DNA from: Palsa-89 sp963824345
GTDB lineage: Bacteria > Acidobacteriota > Terriglobia > Bryobacterales > Bryobacteraceae
Assembly (NCBI GenBank): GCA_963824345.1
Contig: CAWGOZ010000002.1
Span: 372,001 to 436,000 of the forward strand
DNA: 64,000 nucleotides
Reading direction: 5' to 3'
A program made the position numbers and the translations under genes. Of this stretch, positions 53,529 to 60,562 are shown piece after piece. How positions within the stretch are numbered: the first letter of the stretch is position 1; each line of letters starts with the position of its first letter. The notes beneath the pieces are model-generated. The model searched no databases, was not told the DNA's origin, and saw nothing but the letters and a program-made list of their open reading frames with translations.

Positions 53529-56500
53529 GGCTCGGCTTGGAGCTGTTGCAATTGCGACTCGACCAGCTCCAGAACTTTTTCGGCGTCTGACGCGCCGTCC
53601 AGCGGCAGGCGCAGCACTCCGGCGGGCGTAAACTGCGCGCCCTCGGTGCGCGTCACCAGGCTCATCAGGCGCTTAGGATCGATGTGCGTTTCCTTGTGGA
53701 ATTTGACGTTGATCGCGCCAGCGCGGCGGTCGATAGCTTCGATGCCGAGCTTCTGAGCCGAGCCCTTGAGCGCCGAGAATTTCAGCAAGCTGCGAACCGC
53801 GGCAGGCGCGGGGCCATAGCGATCCTCGATCTCCGCCAGAGCTTCAGCCGAGGCTTCGGTAGTGCCGGCATCGGCGATGCGCTTGTACGCGCGCAGGCGC
53901 TGGTGCTCGTCTGAAATGTATTCGGTTGGGATGCGGATATCGAGCCCGAGATTGAGCGTGGAGTGAATCTGCAGCGGCGCTTCTTCGCCCTTGAGCTCGT
54001 GCACTGTTTCCTCCAGAAGGCGGATGTACATGTCGAATCCGACCGCGCCGATGTGGCCGTGCTGCTCGCCTCCCAGAATGTTGCCCGCGCCCCGCAGCTC
54101 GAGATCCAGCGCTGCAATTTTGAACCCGGCGCCCAGATCGCTGAACTCCTTCAGCGCGGCCAAACGCTTGCGGGCGATCTCGCTCAGTTCCGTGTCGGCG
54201 GGGACCAGCAAATATGCGTACGCCCTACGATTGGACCGCCCCACTCGGCCGCGCAACTGATACAGCTCCGAAAGGCCGTGCCGCTCGGCGTTTTCGATGA
54301 TCATGGTGTTGGCCAGCGGAATGTCAAGGCCGTTTTCGGCGATGGTGGTACATACGAACACGTCGAATTCGTGTTGCATGAATCCCAGCAGCACGCGCTC
54401 CAGCTCCGTTTCGTCCATCTGCCCGTGACCGACACCCACGCGCACACCCGGCAGCAGCTCTTGAATCTGCGCCGCGCGCATATAAATACTGTCCACGCGA
54501 TTGTGGATGAAATACACTTGTCCGCCGCGGGCCAGCTCCTGTTCGATAGCGGTCTTGATCAGCTCATTGCCAAAGTGCGCGACCACGGTATGGATTGCCA
54601 GCCGATCCTTGGGCGGTGTTTCGATCACGGACATGTCGCGCAAGCCTGCCAGGGACATGTGCAAGGTGCGCGGAATGGGCGTGGCGCTCATGGTGAGCAC
54701 GTCCACGTTGTGCTGCAGTTGCTTGATGCGCTCTTTGTGGCGCACTCCGAAGCGCTGCTCTTCATCCACCACCAGCAGACCGAGATCGCGAAACACCACG
54801 TCTTTGGAAAGAATGCGGTGCGTTCCGATGACAATGTCCACTTTGCCTTCGGCCAAGCCCTGCAATACCTCGGCGATTTCCTTTTTGTCGCGAAAACGGC
54901 TGAGCATTTCGATGCGCACCGGAAAGGCGGCAAAGCGCCGCTTGAAGGTTTCGAAATGCTGATAGGCGAGCACGGTGGTGGGCGCGAGAACGGCGGTTTG
55001 CTTACCGTCGCCGAGTCCTTTGAAAGCGGCGCGCATGGCGACCTCGGTCTTGCCGTAGCCAACGTCGCCGCACAACAGGCGGTCCATGGGATGGGGGCTC
55101 TCCATGTCTTTCTTGATCTGCTGGATGGCGGAGAGCTGGTCCTTGGTCTCGGTGAACTCGAACGAATCTTCAAACTCGCGCTGCCAATTGCTGTCAGGCG
55201 AAAAGCGGAAGCCCTCGGCCATGCGGCGCTGCGCGTAGAGTTTCAAAAGCTCGTCGGCCATGTCGCGCATTTTGGCTTTCACGCGCGATTTGGTGCGTTC
55301 CCAAGTCACGCCGCCCAGGCGGTCGAGCCCGGGGGCCGTGCTGCCTTCACCGGCGCCGCGATATTTCTGGATCAGATCCAGGCGCGCCAGCGGAACGTAA
55401 AGCTTGGCGTCGCCGGCGTACTCGAGCAGCATGAAATCGCCCTTGTTGTCGCCTTGCGCGATCTCGCGGGTGCCCAGAAATCGCCCGATGCCGTGGGCTT
55501 CGTGCACCACGTAGTCGCCGGGTTTGAGATCCGCCAGGTCCGCGGTGAAGGCGGCCAGTTGGGATTTCGATGGACCCGGTTTCGCTACCAGGTCGGACGA
55601 ATCGAAGAGGTCTTCCGATCCAAAAACAGCGATGCGGGCGGCGGGAAACACCACACCGCGGCGGATCAGTCCTTTGACGAGGAACGTGCTGGCGGACGTG
55701 CCCGCGACGTAGGAACGCTCGGCCAGATAGGGCCGCGTGGCGTCCGCCGGGTCGAGGCCCAATTGGAACGGGACCGAGTATTCCTGAAAAATGTCCGCCA
55801 GCCGCTCCAATTCGCCGCTGGATCGTCCGAAGAAGACCACGCGATAGCCTTGCTCGACAAGGTTGCGCGCCTCGGCGACGGCGGCCTGGATGTTGCCGTG
55901 GAAGGAAAGAGACGGACGCGACGCGGTCGCGCCGTCGTTGTTGGTTGTTAGTTGTTGGTGGCTGGTAAGGAGATCTAGTTCGCGGAGGGCGAGTTCGGCA
56001 AAACCGGACAGAGTGCCGAGCAGCTCCGGCCAGGTGAAGAAATTCGCCTCGGGTGGGCAGGGAAACGGCCGATCGGACTTTTCTTCCAGGCGTTTCCAAA
56101 AGCGTTCGGCGGCGGATGCGGCTTGCTCCGGCTCATCCAGGACAACCAGGGGATTTTCGGCGAGCGAAAACAATGAATGCGATCGCGGCCGGACCAGGGG
56201 AACCATGAATTCCCAGCCGGGGGCGGGTTCGCCCAACGCATCGAACAGCTCGCGCGACTTCGGATACTCGGCCAATGGCAGCAGGCTCGTCTCCGAAATT
56301 TTCATCACCGAGCGTTGCGTCGCTACATCGAACCTTCGGATGGATTCGACGAGATCGCCGAACAATTCGATGCGAATCGGCTTGGATGCTTCGGCGGGGA
56401 AAATATCCAGGATGCCGCCGCGCAGGGAATACTCGCCCACCATTTCCACCGGATCGCGCTTTTCGTAGCCGATGCTTTCGAGATGAGTGAGTAGATCCTG

Positions 56501-56986
56501 CAGCGGGATCTCTTCGCCCACCCGCAACGTGAGCGCGAGCTGGCGGTAGAACTCGGCGGCTTCGGTGCGCAGCAGCGCGGAGGCCACGGGAGTAATGGTG
56601 ATGCTGGTCTTGCGCGATGCCAGACGCCACAGCCCGATGGCCCGCTGCTCGCTGATCTCGCTATGCGGGGACATGCGCTGCGCGGGAAGCACGTCCATGG
56701 CTGGGATGGTCTGCGGGCGGGGCAGATCGGAGGTGACCAGCAGATCGAAAAACGTGTCCACCAGTTCGGTCAGCGCGTCGGCGCGATTGTTGCCATCGAC
56801 CACCACAATCACGTTGCGCTCAGTGGCCTGCCACAGCAATACGATGTATAAGGCTTTGGCGGTGCCTGTGAGTCCGGAAAGCGAAAGCCGCGCGTGCGGG
56901 TCGCGAATCAGGCGGCTGACGGCATCCTGGAAGGCAGGGTCGCGGCTGAGCGACTGGAACAGATCGCGGATTGCTGGGTGAGTCAC
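53525..56986 (-). CDS. mfd: Transcription-repair coupling factor Mfd
   Basis: A 1153-aa Mfd, which removes stalled RNA polymerase and recruits UvrAB. The N-terminal UvrB-like modules (about 1-330) are followed by the RNA polymerase interacting domain (about 455-530, LKPGDYVVHEAHGIGRFLG). The translocase has CGDVGYGKTEVAMRAAF as Walker A, DEEQRFG as the DExx motif, and TMSATPIPRTLHMSL. RRAYAYLLVPAD and the TRCF C-terminal domain (after about 980) complete it. Length is normal. It lies between rfaE2 and the MFS gene, whose start overlaps its stop. Confidence 0.97.
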   Translation of the reverse strand: MTHPAIRDLFQSLSRDPAFQDAVSRLIRDPHARLSLSGLTGTAKALYIVLLWQATERNVIVVVDGNNRADALTELVDTFFDLLVTSDLPRPQTIPAMDVLPAQRMSPHSEISEQRAIGLWRLASRKTSITITPVASALLRTEAAEFYRQLALTLRVGEEIPLQDLLTHLESIGYEKRDPVEMVGEYSLRGGILDIFPAEASKPIRIELFGDLVESIRRFDVATQRSVMKISETSLLPLAEYPKSRELFDALGEPAPGWEFMVPLVRPRSHSLFSLAENPLVVLDEPEQAASAAERFWKRLEEKSDRPFPCPPEANFFTWPELLGTLSGFAELALRELDLLTSHQQLTTNNDGATASRPSLSFHGNIQAAVAEARNLVEQGYRVVFFGRSSGELERLADIFQEYSVPFQLGLDPADATRPYLAERSYVAGTSASTFLVKGLIRRGVVFPAARIAVFGSEDLFDSSDLVAKPGPSKSQLAAFTADLADLKPGDYVVHEAHGIGRFLGTREIAQGDNKGDFMLLEYAGDAKLYVPLARLDLIQKYRGAGEGSTAPGLDRLGGVTWERTKSRVKAKMRDMADELLKLYAQRRMAEGFRFSPDSNWQREFEDSFEFTETKDQLSAIQQIKKDMESPHPMDRLLCGDVGYGKTEVAMRAAFKGLGDGKQTAVLAPTTVLAYQHFETFKRRFAAFPVRIEMLSRFRDKKEIAEVLQGLAEGKVDIVIGTHRILSKDVVFRDLGLLVVDEEQRFGVRHKERIKQLQHNVDVLTMSATPIPRTLHMSLAGLRDMSVIETPPKDRLAIHTVVAHFGNELIKTAIEQELARGGQVYFIHNRVDSIYMRAAQIQELLPGVRVGVGHGQMDETELERVLLGFMQHEFDVFVCTTIAENGLDIPLANTMIIENAERHGLSELYQLRGRVGRSNRRAYAYLLVPADTELSEIARKRLAALKEFSDLGAGFKIAALDLELRGAGNILGGEQHGHIGAVGFDMYIRLLEETVHELKGEEAPLQIHSTLNLGLDIRIPTEYISDEHQRLRAYKRIADAGTTEASAEALAEIEDRYGPAPAAVRSLLKFSALKGSAQKLGIEAIDRRAGAINVKFHKETHIDPKRLMSLVTRTEGAQFTPAGVLRLPLDGASDAEKVLELVESQLQQLQAEP

Positions 56987-56996
56987 AGATGCCGAG

Positions 56997-57479
56997 TCAC
57001 GGACGGCGGGTCAGCACTTCTTCCAGAATACCCGTGGTGGAATATCCAGGCTCGAGCGGCAGCGCCAGCACCTGGCCACCGGCAGCCTCCACCTCTTCGC
57101 GGCCGGCGATGAAATGGGCCCAGTCGGCGCCCTTGATGAGAACATCCGGGAGCACGGCGGCGATCAGGTCGCGCGGCGTGTCTTCGTCGAAGAACGTGAC
57201 CGCGTCCACGGCAGCCAGGGCGGCGGCGAGCTCGGCGCGCTGGTCTTGGGAAATCAGGGGGCGCGTGGGGCCCTTCAGGCGCTGCACGCTGGAATCGGTG
57301 TTCAATGCCAGGATCAGGAGGTCGCCCAGCGATCGGGCGGCTTCCAGCAGCCGGATGTGGCCGGGATGCAAAATGTCGTAGCAGCCGTTGGTGAAAACCA
57401 CTTTCTTGCCGGCGCGTTTCCACAGGGCGCGTTCGGCGATCAGTTGTTCACGAGTGTAGATCTGGCCCAACGGCTTCAT
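56997..57479 (-). CDS. rfaE2: D-glycero-beta-D-manno-heptose 1-phosphate adenylyltransferase
   Basis: A 160-aa cytidylyltransferase-fold enzyme. FTNGCYDILHPGHIRLL contains the HxGH nucleotide-binding motif at His38-His41, and SVQRLKGPTRPLISQDQRAE and KGADWAHF are typical of the C-terminal (RfaE2) half of HldE. It makes ADP-heptose for the LPS inner core, implying an outer membrane with heptose. The kinase domain is not fused and not in the window. It starts just upstream of mfd in the same direction. Confidence 0.94.
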   Translation of the reverse strand: MKPLGQIYTREQLIAERALWKRAGKKVVFTNGCYDILHPGHIRLLEAARSLGDLLILALNTDSSVQRLKGPTRPLISQDQRAELAAALAAVDAVTFFDEDTPRDLIAAVLPDVLIKGADWAHFIAGREEVEAAGGQVLALPLEPGYSTTGILEEVLTRRP

Positions 57480-57540
57480 TCTACCGTGGGAACCTGCCGG
57501 CGCCCAATTTCGTTATGTTGGAAGAAGAGAGGTGCACACG

Positions 57541-57690
57541 ATGCTGTTGACGATCCTGTGGGTGGCGGCCCTGCTGGTGTTTGCATGTTACGTGGCGCGG
57601 CTGGTGGTTCCGGTTGTGGTGGAGGCGGTGGTGCCAGTAGTGGTGGGGATTGTGGCGGAGGCGACGAAGAAGGCAGGCCCGGTTCAGTAA
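57541..57690 (+). CDS. Small hydrophobic membrane protein
   Basis: A 49-codon frame (MLLTILWVAALLVFACYVAR, then a Val-rich stretch, ending ATKKAGPVQ) with GAGAGGTG 7 bases before the ATG. One or two membrane segments are likely. Too short for family assignment; it may be spurious, but the Shine-Dalgarno and hydrophobic pattern favour expression. It ends 25 bases before the target duplication of the mobile element. Confidence 0.45.
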   Translation: MLLTILWVAALLVFACYVARLVVPVVVEAVVPVVVGIVAEATKKAGPVQ

Positions 57691-57714
57691 TTTCTGATAA
57701 CAGGTATTATGTAA

Positions 57715-57722
57715 AGTTTCGT
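57715..57722. repeat. Left target site duplication
   Basis: AGTTTCGT immediately precedes the left inverted repeat of the mobile element and is repeated exactly at 60516-60523 immediately after the right inverted repeat. Eight bases agrees with the 8-9 bp duplications made by IS1-family elements. Confidence 0.9.
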
Positions 57723-57752
57723 GGTAGTGGGTCAGTTTGAAAAATCCCCCTC

Positions 57753-57780
57753 TTGCGCTTAGCGGTAAGCTTGCCATACT
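57753..57780 (+). promoter_or_regulatory. Promoter with palindromic operator, leaderless geometry
   Basis: TTGCGC (57753-57758) and CATACT (57775-57780) fit a sigma-70 promoter with 16-base spacing. The spacer contains GCTTAGCGGTAAGC (57757-57770), an inverted repeat GCTTA-N4-TAAGC. Only 6 bases separate the -10 element from the ATG at 57787, so the transcript should be leaderless. The same arrangement precedes the transposase gene. Confidence 0.65.
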
Positions 57781-57786
57781 AGGCTC

Positions 57787-58008
57787 ATGGCAACCAAACG
57801 CCCCCGCGATCCTATCCAACTCGCCCATCAGGTTTTCCTGGAGTCCATCGGCGAATCCCCCAAGGTCCAGCCGCCAGCCAAGAAGGACCCCGCCGCCGTC
57901 GCGCTGGGCCGCAAGGGTGGTCTAGCACGAGCCGCCGCACTTCCGGCCAAGAAGCGAGCGCAGATTGCTGCCAAGGGCGCTAAGGCGCGGTGGAAAGGCA
58001 AGTCTTGA
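57787..58008 (+). CDS. Small basic Lys/Ala-rich protein
   Basis: A 73-aa protein: RPRDPIQLAHQVFLESIGES, then VALGRKGGLARAAALPAKKR and AQIAAKGAKARWKGKS. The C-terminal part is a GGLARA...IAxxAAxARW motif known from small acidobacterial and cyanobacterial proteins of unknown function; DNA binding is plausible from the charge. First gene inside the IS1-type element, with a promoter and operator matching that of the transposase. It could be a regulator of the element; that is inference. Confidence 0.7.
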   Translation: MATKRPRDPIQLAHQVFLESIGESPKVQPPAKKDPAAVALGRKGGLARAAALPAKKRAQIAAKGAKARWKGKS

Positions 58009-58011
58009 GTC

Positions 58012-58262
58012 CTATCGAATTTGCGTAAATTCCGGGATTGGATTTGACCAAAATATTTTCGTGTCTTTCTGCGCTTCAATCCAAGTTTTACAGTAATCGT
58101 ATCTAGGCGCAAGACCTGTACGGCATCTGTGGCACTAGGCTGCGTAACTACGATTTGGAACCGACCAATCTGAGATTCTGAGCGCACTGGGGTTTGAGCG
58201 TGTGATGCAACCAACGCAAGCCCTAGGAGTGTAACGGCAGACCAGAGGAGTTTTTCTCGCAT
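58012..58262 (-). pseudogene. Small exported protein, frameshifted
   Basis: Starts with a signal peptide (MREKLLWSAVTLLGLALVAS then HAQTPVRSE) and GRFQIVVTQPSATDAVQVLRLDTIT. The natural continuation KTWIEAQKDTKIFWSNPIPE FTQIR with a stop at 58012-58014 lies one frame over. Restoring one G in ACTGTAAAAC near 58090-58094 gives a complete exported protein of about 83 aa containing the common LDTxTGKTW motif. In the original frame the sequence runs into antisense of the basic protein gene, confirming the shift. Real decay or a sequencing error. Confidence 0.7.
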
Positions 58263-58312
58263 GGCCTCATTCTAGCCCGTGATACACTACGGCTAACGAA
58301 GGAACCGCGCCC

Positions 58313-58507
58313 GTGGAAATAGAAAATGTTGCCGCCGGATCAAGCGTCACGCTACTACTAGCATCAAAAATCGTGCGGGCGATAGAAGAGTCTGGCGCGG
58401 CCAAAACCGAGGTCATAGCTGCCATCGGTGTTGTTCAGTGCTTGCTGCCAACTATGGAAATTTCCTCTGTTCCTAGCGATGACGTGGCGTCTTTTGGGCC
58501 GCAATAG
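58313..58507 (+). CDS. Small hypothetical protein
   Basis: A 64-aa frame from GTG 58313 with AAGGA 9 bases upstream: MEIENVAAGSSVTLLLASKI, VRAIEESGAAKTEVIAAIGV, ending SVPSDDVASFGPQ. Amphipathic helices without known family. It is divergent from the exported protein and overlaps the convergent small gene at 58473 by 35 bases; only one of the two may be real. Confidence 0.4.
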   Translation: MEIENVAAGSSVTLLLASKIVRAIEESGAAKTEVIAAIGVVQCLLPTMEISSVPSDDVASFGPQ

Positions 58508-58661
58508 CCTCTCCGAGGTTCTTGAAATCTGGAACCTGATGTTTTGCTAACGCTTCTACGGCATGTGCAATTCTAGCTAGAGACGCTTCGATCTTTGTGA
58601 AATTTTGCGCGATATTGGATTCCATTACCGGGCTAAGCAACGGCGGGTTTTGTGGATTCAT
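58473..58661 (-). CDS. Small coiled-coil hypothetical protein
   Basis: A 62-aa frame: MNPQNPPLLSPVMESNIAQN, FTKIEASLARIAHAVEALAK, then HQVPDFKNLGEAIAAQ. The middle has heptad-like hydrophobic spacing typical of a short coiled coil. No clear Shine-Dalgarno. Overlaps the convergent gene ending at 58507. Passenger region of the mobile element. Confidence 0.45.
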   Translation of the reverse strand: MNPQNPPLLSPVMESNIAQNFTKIEASLARIAHAVEALAKHQVPDFKNLGEAIAAQKTPRHR

Positions 58662-58714
58662 AAGAGAGAGTCTATCAGCCTAGGACGCCATCGCAGTCTG
58701 TTCTATTTTTCTAC

Positions 58715-58744
58715 TTGACACTTTGCTTACCGCTAAGCTATACT
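58715..58744 (+). promoter_or_regulatory. Transposase promoter with palindromic operator
   Basis: A consensus TTGACA (58715-58720) and TATACT (58739-58744) are 18 bases apart. The spacer holds GCTTACCGCTAAGC (58725-58738), the exact reverse complement of the element at 57757-57770. The -10 is 6 bases before the ATG at 58751, predicting a leaderless mRNA; the GGAG at 58746-58749 is too close to the ATG to act as a Shine-Dalgarno. A repressor binding the palindrome would block RNA polymerase. Confidence 0.75.
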
Positions 58745-58750
58745 TGGAGT

Positions 58751-59584
58751 ATGAACAAGCTTGATACCGCCAAGCGCACTCAGATCGTTTCGGCCATCGT
58801 GGAAGGTTGCTCCATTCGCTCCATCGTTCGCATGACTGGCGCATCTAAGAACACAATTGCAAAGCTTTTGGTAGAGCTTGGCGCGGCTTGCTCAGAGTAC
58901 ATGGATAAGAACCTCCGCAATCTGAAATGTGGGCGTATCCAGTGCGACGAAATTTGGTCTTTCGTGGCCGCGAAACAGCGAAACGTAACAGCTAAGCTTC
59001 GCGCCAAGAATCCCGATGCGGGCGACTGCTGGACCTGGGTAGCGATGGACGCGGATACGAAACTAGTTTGCTCCTGGCAAGTCGGACGGCGCGACTGGGC
59101 TACGGCGGATCAATTCGTGGGTGACCTTCGCAGCCGCTTGGCGAATCGGGTCCAGTTGACCACAGATGGCAACCGGCTTTATCTGGGCGCTGTCTATACC
59201 CACTTCGATACCGACGTTGACTACGCGGTCCTGCTGAAGCTTTATGGCGGTGCCCCCAGGGAAGAAGGCGACGTTCGCTACAGCCCGGCGGTATGCATCG
59301 GATGCAAGAGGAAACCGAAGATCGGAAACCCCGCCGAGGAACACATCAGCACGTCTTACGTGGAGCGCCAGAACCTCACAATGCGTATGTCGATGCGCCG
59401 GTTCACGCGGCTAACCAACGCCTTCAGTAAGAAGATTGAGAACCACGTCGCAACGCTGGCGATCTTCTACATGCACTACAACTTCGTCAGAATCCATCAG
59501 ACTTTGCGGGTTACTCCGGCCATGGCAGCGGGGGTCACGGATCAGCTGTGGGCGATTAAAGATTTGGTCGAGTTGTTGCCTTGA
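58751..59584 (+). CDS. IS1-family-type DDE transposase
   Basis: A 277-aa transposase: an N-terminal helix-turn-helix (MNKLDTAKRTQIVSAIVEGC, IRSIVRMTGASKNTIAKLL) and a DDE catalytic core with Asp66 in CDEIWSF, Asp139 in LTTDGNRLY and Glu205 in YVERQNLTMRM. NAFSKKIENHVATLAIFYMH and YNFVRIHQTLRVTPAMAAGV are typical of the group annotated as IS1-family in many soil bacteria. Unlike classic IS1 it is one frame. The start at 58751 fits the leaderless promoter. Its 3' end overlaps the convergent Ntn-hydrolase gene by 43 bases. Confidence 0.92.
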   Translation: MNKLDTAKRTQIVSAIVEGCSIRSIVRMTGASKNTIAKLLVELGAACSEYMDKNLRNLKCGRIQCDEIWSFVAAKQRNVTAKLRAKNPDAGDCWTWVAMDADTKLVCSWQVGRRDWATADQFVGDLRSRLANRVQLTTDGNRLYLGAVYTHFDTDVDYAVLLKLYGGAPREEGDVRYSPAVCIGCKRKPKIGNPAEEHISTSYVERQNLTMRMSMRRFTRLTNAFSKKIENHVATLAIFYMHYNFVRIHQTLRVTPAMAAGVTDQLWAIKDLVELLP

Positions 59585-60405
59585 ATGCCCTCAACATACC
59601 GCTTAAGCCGGTCTTTCCAATCACGCGGGGGCGGTTCCAGATCGTTATTTTCCCTAATGTGGAAGGGGGACCTGTTCGCTTTGGCCCATACTCTTTCAAT
59701 CAAGTCCTTAATTTCTTTAGGAACGTCATGCCTCTTATCGCGTGTAATTATCACTGCGTCCCATTCGTAGCCAACACCCACCGACATTTCAGCGTTTGCC
59801 TTCGCATCAAACACCTCAAGCAAGACTCGTTCGACTGGATAGCTACGCTTTGACTCAGAAAATAGCATTCGCGATATGGCCTTCTCCGATCCTCCCCCAA
59901 TGGCATGAAAACCGATGCTGGTCCGGTTGTAGGCTATTCCTGGGGAGTCAATCTCCAAAATAAAGGCGTTGCCCCCATCGTCAAACCCACATACTAGGAG
60001 CACGCACTCTACATCGAAAGTTTTAATCTCGTCGGTTAATCCCCGAAGCAGGTCATTGACCTGCGGCGCAGTAATTGCGTTGACAAAAAGATCCTTATCA
60101 AGCATTCTTGGCTTTAGATAAAGTGCCTCCGCCAAGTACTGCGTTGCTCTCATGTATCGACTCTCGCATTCCCAGACAATTTTCCCTAGCGGTCTACTAT
60201 CCAAGCGCGCTCCGCTGAACTCCGCCAGGACCCTAGGACCGTTTCCTTCATCCGAGAACATAACCGCAGAGCCACCAGTCTTGAGATCCACTATCTTTGA
60301 AATGTCCGCATCCCACTGGATGTAGCCGCCATAAGTTAGGGCCTTATCTGCAACGCAGACTATTGATTCGCCTCCAGCCGCTAGCGCTCCAACGCAAATT
60401 GTCAT
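59542..60405 (-). CDS. Ntn-hydrolase-fold protein (proteasome beta/HslV-like), passenger gene
   Basis: A 287-aa protein starting MTICVGALAAGGESIVCVAD, KALTYGGYIQWDADISKIVD. After Met removal Thr would be N-terminal; Thr2, Asp20 and Lys37 fall where HslV has Thr1, Asp17 and Lys33, and the strand-turn-strand pattern matches. The middle (SSSxGF-like SIGFHAIGGGSEKAISRMLF) also resembles proteasome beta subunits. It lacks an ATPase partner in the window. The start at 60405 is chosen for this reason; the frame opens 32 codons earlier. It is inside the mobile element and its end overlaps the transposase. Substrate unknown. Confidence 0.7.
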   Translation of the reverse strand: MTICVGALAAGGESIVCVADKALTYGGYIQWDADISKIVDLKTGGSAVMFSDEGNGPRVLAEFSGARLDSRPLGKIVWECESRYMRATQYLAEALYLKPRMLDKDLFVNAITAPQVNDLLRGLTDEIKTFDVECVLLVCGFDDGGNAFILEIDSPGIAYNRTSIGFHAIGGGSEKAISRMLFSESKRSYPVERVLLEVFDAKANAEMSVGVGYEWDAVIITRDKRHDVPKEIKDLIERVWAKANRSPFHIRENNDLEPPPRDWKDRLKRYVEGIQGNNSTKSLIAHS

Positions 60406-60430
60406 AGGACAAGGATAACTGACTTTTGTC

Positions 60431-60442
60431 CTTGCCGGTAAG
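60431..60442 (-). promoter_or_regulatory. Possible third copy of the operator
   Basis: CTTGCCGGTAAG matches 10 of 12 bases of CTTAGCGGTAAG in the operator at 57757-57770. It lies 25 bases upstream of the Ntn-hydrolase ATG (60405), farther than in the other two promoters. A TATCCT about 10 bases before the ATG could be the -10. Weaker than the two matched sites. Confidence 0.35.
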
Positions 60443-60515
60443 TTACTGGGAATGTGATCCGGTATACGGCGGATCGGCCTGTCAGGAGTCAACATTTTCA
60501 AACTGACCCACTACC

Positions 60516-60523
60516 AGTTTCGT
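60516..60523. repeat. Right target site duplication
   Basis: AGTTTCGT, identical to 57715-57722. It also forms the left flank of the collapsed element remnant at 60524-60554. Confidence 0.9.
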
Positions 60524-60554
60524 AGTAGTGGTCAAGTCAAGCTGACCCACTACC
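60524..60554. mobile_element. Collapsed 31-bp element remnant
   Basis: AGTAGTGGTCAAGT resembles the outer left end and CTGACCCACTACC is the exact outer right end of the 21-bp inverted repeat, fused with nothing between. The remnant is flanked on both sides by AGTTTCGT (60516-60523 and 60555-60562), so it looks like an element that lost its interior after insertion at the same target. Confidence 0.65.
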
Positions 60555-60562
60555 AGTTTCGT

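Larger units (their letters stand above)
57723..60515. mobile_element. IS1-type element with passenger genes
   Basis: A 2,793-bp unit bounded by perfect 21-bp inverted repeats (57723-57743 starting GGTAGTGGGTCAGTTTGAAA; complement at 60495-60515) and by the 8-bp direct repeat AGTTTCGT. It holds a DDE transposase of the IS1-family type (58751-59584) and other genes: a small basic protein, a frameshifted exported protein, two small proteins and an Ntn-hydrolase-like protein. A plain IS1-family element is about 0.8-1.2 kb, so this one is enlarged by passengers. The boundaries are seen directly; mobility is inferred. Confidence 0.9.

Noticed and set aside
53963..55951. 662-codon plus-strand frame opposite mfd
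   Set aside because: Antisense to the translocase core of Mfd, histidine- and glutamine-rich shadow composition, no recognisable domain.
57541..57690. Gene as part of the mobile element
   Set aside because: It lies outside the target duplication at 57715-57722, so it belongs to the host side.
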